Assembly: GCA_029974875.1 (NCBI GenBank) | Contig: JARKQP010000826.1 | Location: 1 to 10,479 of the forward strand | Source: Mobilitalea sp. | GTDB lineage: Bacteria; Bacillota_A; Clostridia; Lachnospirales; Lachnospiraceae | Direction of reading: 5' to 3' | Length of the DNA: 10,479 nucleotides | Shown: piece by piece, positions 5,523 through 10,479 of the stretch | How positions within the stretch are numbered: the stretch's first letter is position 1 | Layout of the letters: each line of letters opens with the position of its first letter | Position numbers and translations under genes: made by a program | Notes under the pieces: model-generated | Database searches by the model: none | What the model was told of the DNA's origin: nothing | The model's input: the letters and a program-made list of their open reading frames with translations, nothing else

Positions 5523-6542
5523 ATGAAGGTAAAAGCAGCAGATATTGCTAGAGAGCTCCAAATATCAAAGGCAACTGTTTCCCTGGCGCTGAATAATAAA
5601 CCTGGCGTAAGCGAGCAGACCAGGCAGGAAATTCTTGATTGTAAAAAGCTTTTGGAAAGCAGGAATATAGAAAAGGCAGCTTCTGCCATACAGGAGAAGC
5701 AGATGATTAAATTAATATTCATGCACCGGGATTTAAAGGTGGCATACGGTTCGGAGATGGACCTATGGACGAATGCCCTGAGGGTGTATGACCGGGAAGC
5801 CAGGAAGTTGGGGTATTCCCTGGGAGTTACCTATGTTAATTTATTAAAGGATCCTGTGGACCAGATCGTGAATGAATGCAACATGAATAGTGTGGCAGGA
5901 GTAATCCTGTGCGCTACGGAAATGCAGAAGACGGATTACGAGCAGGTGAAAAACATAAATAAACCGATGGTAATAACGGATAATGATTTTGAAGACAATT
6001 CCCACCATAGGGTATGTATAGACAATGTTTCGGCGGTGAAGCAGGCGGTGGATTATCTGGTGAAAAGGAATTTGAGGAATATAATCTACCTGGCTAATGA
6101 AATTGATATTTACAATTTCATGCAAAGAAGAGACGGGTTTAAACAGGCAATTATTAATCATGGCTTGGAGTTTAGACCGGATATGATTGTCCGGATGGGA
6201 CGGATGATTGAAAATGTGAATGAAAAGATGAAGCTATATTTACAGGAGAATGAATTACCGGATGCCTATGTTATGGAAAACTACCAGGTATCGGTTGGGG
6301 TAATGAAAGCCATGAAGGCGGAAGGAATCCTGATACCGGAGCACATCTCATTGATCGGGGTGGATGAGGTACCAAGCTATGCGGCGGAGGATGGTACATT
6401 GGCGACAATAAAGATAGACCACGTAAACAGGGCTGTCATGGCTATGGCGATATTGCATAAAGAAATAATGGAGCACATGCCGGTAAAGTTCAAGGTATTG
6501 GCTGATTGTATGCTGCTGGAAGGCAATAGCGTGAGAGATTAG
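5523..6542 (+). CDS. LacI/GalR-family transcriptional regulator
   Basis: A 339-residue DNA-binding regulator, normal length for the family. Residues 1-48 hold the helix-turn-helix: ADIARELQISKATVSLALNN, then KPGVSEQTRQEIL. The effector domain (from about 62) is a periplasmic-binding-protein-like sugar-binding fold, with VAGVILCATEM, KPMVITDNDF and, near the end, ISLIGVDEVPSYA, the usual LacI pattern. The linker is odd: where most members have the minor-groove hinge helix (a PN..A..L pattern), this has CKKLLESRNIEKAASAIQEKQ, with no PN pair and a different spacing. AGGAGG 11 bases upstream supports the ATG. Placed ahead of and in the same direction as the sugar ABC genes, it is probably their local repressor, released by a sugar or breakdown product. 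Effector unknown. Confidence 0.92.
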   Translation: MKVKAADIARELQISKATVSLALNNKPGVSEQTRQEILDCKKLLESRNIEKAASAIQEKQMIKLIFMHRDLKVAYGSEMDLWTNALRVYDREARKLGYSLGVTYVNLLKDPVDQIVNECNMNSVAGVILCATEMQKTDYEQVKNINKPMVITDNDFEDNSHHRVCIDNVSAVKQAVDYLVKRNLRNIIYLANEIDIYNFMQRRDGFKQAIINHGLEFRPDMIVRMGRMIENVNEKMKLYLQENELPDAYVMENYQVSVGVMKAMKAEGILIPEHISLIGVDEVPSYAAEDGTLATIKIDHVNRAVMAMAILHKEIMEHMPVKFKVLADCMLLEGNSVRD

Positions 6543-6652
6543 GCCAGAAGGCCAGGCTTGCAGTGGACGCTGGTTCCACGGTTAAACAGATGGATTTTGG
6601 CGTTGCAGCAAATAAAAAATAATAGAGGCGAAATATATCATGGTTCATTACC

Positions 6653-6698
6653 ATAAACAAATAAACACCGGACAAAAGTCCGGTGTTTATTTGTTTAT
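6653..6698 (+). terminator. long bidirectional terminator hairpin after the LacI-family gene
   Basis: A perfect 21-bp inverted repeat: 5' arm 6653-6673 ending CACCGGAC, AAAA loop, 3' arm 6678-6698 beginning GTCCGGTG and running into a T-rich end. The 5' arm is equally A-rich, so it works on either strand. It lies 110 bases past the regulator stop; the stretch 6543-6652 shows only small GGCC and GTGGA/TCCAC inverted repeats and no gene. Confidence 0.88.
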
Positions 6699-6718
6699 AT
6701 GATAAGTTTGTACATGGA

Positions 6719-6746
6719 TTGACAAAGAAATAAAGTATACTATATG
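6719..6746 (+). promoter_or_regulatory. upstream promoter candidate of the sugar ABC operon
   Basis: A perfect TTGACA (6719-6724) with TATATG (6741-6746) after 16 bases. The -10 is less good than the downstream promoter at 6800-6828. Confidence 0.45.
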
Positions 6747-6799
6747 TATAAGAATAAAATTAAAATTTAAAATAAATGTACAATTATTATAAAAAAGTG

Positions 6800-6828
6800 T
6801 TGAAATTTTGCCGACATAATGATATGAT
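6800..6828 (+). promoter_or_regulatory. main promoter candidate of the sugar ABC operon
   Basis: TTGAAA (6800-6805), a 17-base spacer and TATGAT (6823-6828). Transcription would begin near 6835, about 76 bases before the binding-protein ATG. The surrounding 6699-6910 is very AT-rich and holds no gene. Confidence 0.7.
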
Positions 6829-6830
6829 TA

Positions 6831-6858
6831 GTTTAAATCGAAATTCAAATGTTTAAAT
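6831..6858. promoter_or_regulatory. candidate operator region downstream of the ABC operon promoter
   Basis: GTTTAAAT is repeated at 6831-6838 and 6851-6858. AAATGTTTAAA (6847-6857) matches AAACGTTTAAA of the LacI gene promoter (5468-5478) in 10 of 11 bases. It would lie at about +13 to +23, a position suited to blocking transcription. AT-rich context weakens the case. Confidence 0.4.
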
Positions 6859-6910
6859 AAAAGTTTATTAATTTGGATTGGATTTAACAATATTTTTAAG
6901 GAGGATTGTT

Positions 6911-8239
6911 ATGAAAGCGAGAAAGAGTATAGCATTTGTGTTGGCAGCGATGATGTTGGCCACCATGGTTCTGGCCGGTTGTGGGAAGAATGGAGAAGGG
7001 ACAAAAACTACCGGGACAGGAGATACGGAAGTGACAACGGGTGGTAAATCGGCTGGCAGCTCAGGGGGAGCTACAGAGGTTACATTTTGGACCTTAAATA
7101 CCAGACAAAACGCAGTTGACCCTATCGTAGAAGCATTTAATTCCCAAAACCAGGACATTAAGGTTACCGTATCCTATTATGATACGGACGGAATTAAGGA
7201 TGCATGCAAGGTAGCCGCTTCTTCAGGGACACTTCCCAATATGTGGTTTAATTGGGGCGGAAGTCTGGGGGGCTTTTACGCAGACAATGGCCTTACATAC
7301 GATCTAACGGGATATGCAAAAGAAAATGATTGGGCAAATAAATTTAGTGCAGGCGTTCTAAGCCTTTGCCAATTAGGCGGACAATTGTCCGGATACCCTA
7401 CCAGCTATAATGTATTGGATGTGTATTATAGAAAAGACATTTTTGAGAAATATGGAATTAAGGTTCCTACCACCTTTGAAGAATTCGAAGCCGCTTGTGC
7501 AACCTTAAAGGAAAATGGTATTACACCTATTTCAACGGCGGGCTTAAATGGATGGCATGTAATGAGGTTTGTGGAGCTGCTCATTGAGCATTACGCAGGA
7601 AGTGAGCTGCATGATTCCATGAACACCTTCGATTCCAGCTATAATTGTGATGAAGTGGTCCAGGCGCTGGCAAAATATAAGGAATTCTGCGAGAAGGGTT
7701 ATTTCCCGGCGGGCTTTGTTACGGCGGACCCTAATGATACCAGGATGGCAGTATTCTCAGGAACTGCGGCAATGGATATCCAGGGTCAATGGTATGACGG
7801 TATGATCGTACAGGAAGAGCAGGACATGAATTTATATGATACCTTTGCTTTCCCGTCCGGCGGCACAAACAGGCTGTCAGCCTTTGCGGAGATGACGCAG
7901 TTTAATGCCAAAAATACGGATGCCCAGCTAGAGGCCTGCATGAAATTTATGGATTATTACTACAGCGATGAAAATGCTGAAAAATATGCAGAATACTATA
8001 ACATGCCGCTTCCTAAGATTGGGGCAAAGATGCCGGAGGGACAGCCCAATGTTGCAAAAATGTTAGCAACGGCAGAGACCAACGGAACCTTTACCATTAC
8101 CGACCAGGCATTCCCGACGGAGGTAGCAGACGCTTTATTTAACGTACAGGATGCAATTGCAAATGGTCAAATGGAGCCGGCAGAGGGTGCGGCTAAAATC
8201 CAGGAAGCGATAGAGGCATACCGGGCGGCAAATAAATAA
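6911..8239 (+). CDS. sugar ABC transporter substrate-binding lipoprotein (family 1, CUT1 type)
   Basis: A 442-residue extracellular solute-binding protein anchored to the membrane. The N-terminus is a lipoprotein signal: basic MKARK, hydrophobic core, lipobox LAGC with the lipidated cysteine at residue 24. A flexible Gly/Thr/Ser linker (about 25-57) precedes the binding fold, which opens EVTFWTLNTRQNAVDPIVEA and continues with the usual signature of family 1 sugar binders (SSGTLPNMWFNWGGS; Y-RKDIFEKYGIKVPTTFEEF; FSGTAAMDIQGQW). The C-terminus is helical and charged (AAKIQEAIEAYRAANK). ATG 6911 is chosen because AAGGAGG ends 6 bases before it and the signal peptide starts there. It is the first gene of the importer operon, followed by a terminator-like hairpin and then two permeases. 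Substrate is probably a mono- or oligosaccharide; which one is not readable. Confidence 0.93.
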   Translation: MKARKSIAFVLAAMMLATMVLAGCGKNGEGTKTTGTGDTEVTTGGKSAGSSGGATEVTFWTLNTRQNAVDPIVEAFNSQNQDIKVTVSYYDTDGIKDACKVAASSGTLPNMWFNWGGSLGGFYADNGLTYDLTGYAKENDWANKFSAGVLSLCQLGGQLSGYPTSYNVLDVYYRKDIFEKYGIKVPTTFEEFEAACATLKENGITPISTAGLNGWHVMRFVELLIEHYAGSELHDSMNTFDSSYNCDEVVQALAKYKEFCEKGYFPAGFVTADPNDTRMAVFSGTAAMDIQGQWYDGMIVQEEQDMNLYDTFAFPSGGTNRLSAFAEMTQFNAKNTDAQLEACMKFMDYYYSDENAEKYAEYYNMPLPKIGAKMPEGQPNVAKMLATAETNGTFTITDQAFPTEVADALFNVQDAIANGQMEPAEGAAKIQEAIEAYRAANK

Positions 8240-8248
8240 TAAAAAAGA

Positions 8249-8278
8249 AAAACGGACAGCACCCAAACTGTCCGTTTT
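8249..8278 (+). terminator. intra-operon terminator-like hairpin after the binding protein
   Basis: AAAACGGACAG (8249-8259) pairs perfectly with CTGTCCGTTTT (8268-8278) around an 8-base loop. Only four T follow in sequence, so termination is likely partial. Such a hairpin after the binding protein is a known way to keep it in excess over the permeases; that role is inferred here. Confidence 0.7.
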
Positions 8279-8281
8279 CCA

Positions 8282-8315
8282 AAGGTTTGTCTGAAAACTA
8301 CTTCAGACAAACCTT
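8282..8315 (+). repeat. perfect 14-bp hairpin in the binding protein-permease gap
   Basis: AAGGTTTGTCTGAA (8282-8295) and TTCAGACAAACCTT (8302-8315) pair perfectly around AACTAC. It starts 3 bases after the previous hairpin and has no T-run, so it looks like an RNA stability element or repeat unit. Confidence 0.65.
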
Positions 8316-8335
8316 AACCGGATACCAGGCCCGGA

Positions 8336-8370
8336 GCGTGTCTGAAAGCTCATGGTAGAGCTTTGAACGC
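8336..8370 (+). repeat. third hairpin in the binding protein-permease gap
   Basis: AAAGCTC (8345-8351) pairs with GAGCTTT (8358-8364), and GCGT (8336-8339) with ACGC (8367-8370) extends the stem past an internal loop. TGTCTGAAA at 8339-8347 repeats the same 9 bases at 8288-8296 in the hairpin before it. Confidence 0.5.
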
Positions 8371-8407
8371 CCTGCTTTGCGGTATGCCCCTCCGCAATTT
8401 TGGGAGG

Positions 8408-8489
8408 GTAGGCGGCCAGCTAAATTGAAAGATATACAGAGGGAATATATGATTGTTTTGGTAGGCAGCCAGCTAGATCCAGCTAAATT
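8408..8489 (+). repeat. imperfect 18-base direct repeat just before the first permease
   Basis: GTAGGCGGCCAGCTAAAT (8408-8425) recurs as GTAGGCAGCCAGCTAGAT (8461-8478), 16 of 18 bases equal, 53 bases apart; a partial third unit CCAGCTAAATT follows at 8479-8489. No known element is recognised; slippage, a duplicated binding site or part of an interspersed repeat are possible. Confidence 0.5.
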
Positions 8490-8514
8490 TAAGGAGAAAA
8501 TTCATGAAGAATAA
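8449..8514 (+). CDS. possible 21-residue upstream ORF overlapping the first permease
   Basis: ATG 8449 opens 21 codons (MIVLVGSQLDPAKFKEKIHEE) ending TAA at 8512-8514, overlapping the permease ATG (8504) by 11 bases in another frame. AGAGGGA lies just upstream. It could couple translation to the permease, but its length makes chance likely. Confidence 0.15.
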   Translation: MIVLVGSQLDPAKFKEKIHEE

Positions 8515-9376
8515 TAATAAGAGAGATTGGGGCGCATACGCATTTATGCTGCCGGCCGGCATTGTTTATTTATCGGTTATTGTCGTTCCGGTACTTTATT
8601 CCTTATACATAAGCCTGTTTAAATGGAATGGGATAGGCGAAAAAGAGTTTTTGGGGCTTAGGAATTATATTAATTTATTCCGGTCGGATCCGATATTTCT
8701 GATTTCCATAAAAAACAACCTGATTTGGATCGTTTTAACCATTTTTGTTACGATGACGGTATCCTTAGGCTTTGCGGTCATTTTAAACAAGCAGTTTAAA
8801 GGCCGGACCTTTTTCAGGGGATTTTTCTATTTTCCCTGTGTAATTGCCCCGATTGCGGTGTCAATTATATGGAGATGGATTTATAACCCCAATGTCGGAT
8901 TTATAAACCAATTCTTTAAGGCGATAGGAAGTGATTTTTCGCAAAGCTGGATTTCCGATCCGAAGGTAAGCATTTATGCCATCTTTGTGGCTGCCTTATG
9001 GCAGGCCATAGGCCAGCCGATGATCCTGTTTTTGGCAGGCCTGCAGGCGGTATCCCCGGATGTAATAGAAGCATCAAGGATTGATGGTGCTTCCGGGATA
9101 AAGCAGTTTGTCCTGATTACAATACCCTTATTAAAAGAAAGCTTTGTTATCGTGATTGCAACGCTGATCGTGTCGGCAATGAAGGTATTTGATGTAATCC
9201 AGGGACTGACGGGCGGAGGGCCTAATAATGCAACCCAGATGCTGTCAACCTATATGTATTCGCAGACCTTCCAATATAATAATGTAGGAATCGGAACCAC
9301 GATTGCCTGTGTTATGGTCATTATGATGCTGGTGGTTATAGTGCCTTATGTATCATTTACCGCGAAAGAGGATTAA
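8504..9376 (+). CDS. sugar ABC transporter permease, MalF/UgpA type
   Basis: A 290-residue inner-membrane subunit that forms the import channel with the next gene's product. Six hydrophobic segments are visible at about 11-34, 70-92, 105-125, 155-178, 210-230 and 262-283. The cytoplasmic EAA loop, which docks the ATPase, reads EASRIDGASGIKQFVLITIP from Glu189, and the family segment QGLTGGGPNNAT follows near 230. Length and topology match the shorter members of the MalF-like group. AAGGAG 7 bases upstream supports ATG 8504. It is 264 bases from the binding protein gene across a hairpin-rich gap and 12 bases from the second permease. No ATPase gene is in the window; Firmicute CUT1 systems commonly share an MsmX/MsmK-type ATPase. 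Confidence 0.94.
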   Translation: MKNNNKRDWGAYAFMLPAGIVYLSVIVVPVLYSLYISLFKWNGIGEKEFLGLRNYINLFRSDPIFLISIKNNLIWIVLTIFVTMTVSLGFAVILNKQFKGRTFFRGFFYFPCVIAPIAVSIIWRWIYNPNVGFINQFFKAIGSDFSQSWISDPKVSIYAIFVAALWQAIGQPMILFLAGLQAVSPDVIEASRIDGASGIKQFVLITIPLLKESFVIVIATLIVSAMKVFDVIQGLTGGGPNNATQMLSTYMYSQTFQYNNVGIGTTIACVMVIMMLVVIVPYVSFTAKED

Positions 9377-9388
9377 GGGGGTATTGGT

Positions 9389-10228
9389 ATGGAAGGAAAG
9401 ACGCAAAAAATAACAAAGAAGGTTATCCTGTATTTAATATTGATTATCCTTGCGGTTATTTGGATTGTTCCGATGTTAACATTGTTTTTAACTGCAATTA
9501 AAGGAAAGAAGGATTTTTACAGTGGATTAAGCCTGTTCAGCATACCGGCACAGATTGCATGGGATAATTTTACGAATGCTTTGGTAAAGGGACGGCTGTT
9601 GACTTATATGAAAAATGACCTCATTGTTTCCGGCTTAAAGGTTCCGTTGGGTATTTTCATTGAGGCCTTAGCGGCATTTGCTTTGACCAGGCTGAATATA
9701 AAGCATAAAACAGGGATTTTTATATTTTTCCTGATTGGAATGATGCTGCCAATGCAGACGGCCTTGGTTCCCATCAATGTGATTTACAGTAAGCTGGGCT
9801 TGTTGAACAGCTATTTTGGATTGTTTTATGTCTATGTAGGCTTTGGTATTTCCTACGGTATTTTGATTTTAAGGGGATTCTTTAAAGGGATTCCGAAGGA
9901 GATTGACGAAGCGGCGGTAATTGACGGATGCAATAAATGGCAGCTGTTTTTGAGGATCATCTTCCCGATGGCAAAGCCGGCGGTGGCGACCCTGGTAATC
10001 ACGGATTTTCTGGCGACCTGGAACGAATATCTGCTGGCAAGTGTAATTATCAATGACAATGCGAAGAAAACAGTTCCGGTAGGGATCATGACCTTTGTTG
10101 GGGAGCACGGGACGGATTATGGATATTTATGTGCCGGGGTATTGGTTTCCGTAATTCCGGTACTGGTTGTATATTTAATTTTCCAGCGTTACTTTGTAGA
10201 AGGGATGTCAGGCGCTGTAAAATCATAA
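9389..10228 (+). CDS. sugar ABC transporter permease, MalG/AraQ type
   Basis: A 279-residue partner permease. The first membrane segment lies at about 12-36, with further ones near 80-100, 108-130, 142-162, 198-215 and 244-266. The EAA loop reads EAAVIDGCNKWQLFLRIIFP from Glu174, ideal for the family. LATWNEYLLA and the C-terminal QRYFVEGMSGAVKS are typical endings of MalG-like permeases. GGGGG just upstream serves as ribosome binding site and the gene follows the first permease by 12 bases, so the two are translated as a pair. An 85-bp inverted-repeat element follows immediately after its stop codon. Confidence 0.94.
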   Translation: MEGKTQKITKKVILYLILIILAVIWIVPMLTLFLTAIKGKKDFYSGLSLFSIPAQIAWDNFTNALVKGRLLTYMKNDLIVSGLKVPLGIFIEALAAFALTRLNIKHKTGIFIFFLIGMMLPMQTALVPINVIYSKLGLLNSYFGLFYVYVGFGISYGILILRGFFKGIPKEIDEAAVIDGCNKWQLFLRIIFPMAKPAVATLVITDFLATWNEYLLASVIINDNAKKTVPVGIMTFVGEHGTDYGYLCAGVLVSVIPVLVVYLIFQRYFVEGMSGAVKS

Positions 10229-10313
10229 GAGTGCTCCAGGAAACTCTTTGTACGCATCTGGCAAAAAAATCAGCTGCAAAGGTACGTGGAAGGGAGTTTC
10301 TGGGAGTGCTCCA
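10229..10313. repeat. 85-bp element with imperfect terminal inverted repeats
   Basis: GAGTGCTCCAGGAAACTC (10229-10246) pairs with GAGTTTCTGGGAGTGCTC (10294-10311) in 17 of 18 positions counting G-U pairs. An inner stem is possible around GCATCTGG/TCAGCTGC with an A7 loop. GAGTGCTCCA also stands as a direct repeat at both ends (10229-10238 and 10304-10313). It fills almost the whole gap between the second permease and the hydrolase gene and starts at the first base after the stop codon. A palindromic interspersed repeat or MITE-like element, or an RNA processing hairpin, fits best; the arm mismatch pattern (compensating G-U) suits an RNA role. It lacks a proper T-run. Confidence 0.6.
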
Positions 10314-10333
10314 TAAAGAATAGGAGATAAGAA

Positions 10334-10479
10334 ATGACAGATTATGCACAAACAGTAGAAAGATGGGACACCTGGGAAATTACCTGCATGGGGCATGGGG
10401 ATAAGAATCCATTTGTTGATTACCAGATCCAGGGTACCTTTAAAAGTGATCATGAATGTAAAACAGTGGATGGATTTTA
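10334..10479 (+). CDS. glycoside hydrolase-like protein, DUF5060-type N-terminus; runs off the right edge
   Basis: The first 48 codons are visible, beginning MTDYAQTVERWDTWEITCMG. The pattern RWDTWEI...G...NPFVDYQIQGTFKS...KTVDGF resembles the DUF5060 immunoglobulin-like domain (typically W-x-FEI, NPF-D, V-GFYDGDG), which precedes a DUF4038-type TIM barrel and often a DUF5605 tail in Lachnospiraceae glycosidases. The last two bases (TA) would begin a tyrosine codon if the GFY pattern holds. AGGAG 7 bases upstream supports the ATG. There is no signal peptide, so a cytoplasmic enzyme acting on imported sugar is likely. Its place directly after the importer genes makes it the probable catabolic enzyme of the locus. 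Assignment rests on a short stretch and the catalytic domain is not visible. Confidence 0.65.
   Translation, partial: MTDYAQTVERWDTWEITCMGHGDKNPFVDYQIQGTFKSDHECKTVDGF

Noticed and set aside
6543..6652. Short inverted repeats (GGCC-AGAA-GGCC and GTGGA/TCCAC) after the LacI-family gene
   Set aside because: Arms of four to five bases are too short to support a feature; the real terminator is at 6653-6698.
10086..10453. Overlapping minus- and plus-strand frames around the end of the second permease
   Set aside because: They run across the permease, the inverted-repeat element and the hydrolase start in incompatible frames and show no domain.
1..10479. CRISPR array, tRNA, rRNA, insertion sequence, prophage or origin
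   Set aside because: No regularly spaced repeats, cloverleaf, transposase or integrase motif, or DnaA-box cluster was seen on either strand.

Overview
The window looks like chromosomal DNA of a low-to-moderate GC Gram-positive anaerobe of the Clostridia, most likely Lachnospiraceae-like. The pointers are strong AGGAGG-type ribosome binding sites, consensus sigma-A promoters (one is TTGACA-17-TATAAT), a lipoprotein with a Gly/Thr/Ser linker, and an ABC sugar importer cluster without its own ATPase. This placement is inference from style and protein families, not from a marker gene.

Left part (1-5291), housekeeping. A DAHP synthase gene (aroF, shikimate pathway) runs off the left edge on the minus strand. 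It diverges from an EF-G-like translational GTPase (673-2760). Right after the GTPase stop, a good promoter starts a roughly 300-base leader that I read as a structured RNA, with a pseudoknot or two-state switch and a long rod hairpin. It lies ahead of an NCS2/AzgA-type purine permease (3098-4519), which ends at a clear terminator. Next is a small two-helix membrane protein with a C-terminal zinc ribbon (4848-5291), then a possible 34-residue basic peptide ORF that runs into a strong terminator.

Right part (5430-10479), a carbohydrate utilisation locus. A LacI-family regulator (5523-6542) has a CG-centred palindrome between the -35 and -10 boxes of its own promoter. A perfect 21-bp terminator stem separates it from two promoters for a CUT1-type sugar ABC importer: lipoprotein binding protein (6911-8239), then two permeases (8504-9376 and 9389-10228). 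The gap between binding protein and permeases holds a terminator-like hairpin, further hairpins and a short direct repeat, which fits differential expression of the binding protein. An 85-bp element with imperfect terminal inverted repeats follows the second permease. The window then ends in the first 48 codons of a gene resembling the DUF5060 N-terminal domain of glycoside hydrolases of the DUF4038/DUF5605 type.

How the genes work together (inference): the binding protein captures an oligosaccharide, the two permeases import it using a shared MsmX/MsmK-like ATPase encoded elsewhere, and the truncated hydrolase cleaves it. The LacI protein represses the system and itself; a near copy of its promoter palindrome lies downstream of the importer promoter. 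The substrate cannot be named from this window. The most interesting unexplained piece is the structured leader before the purine permease, which does not show the purine riboswitch one would expect.
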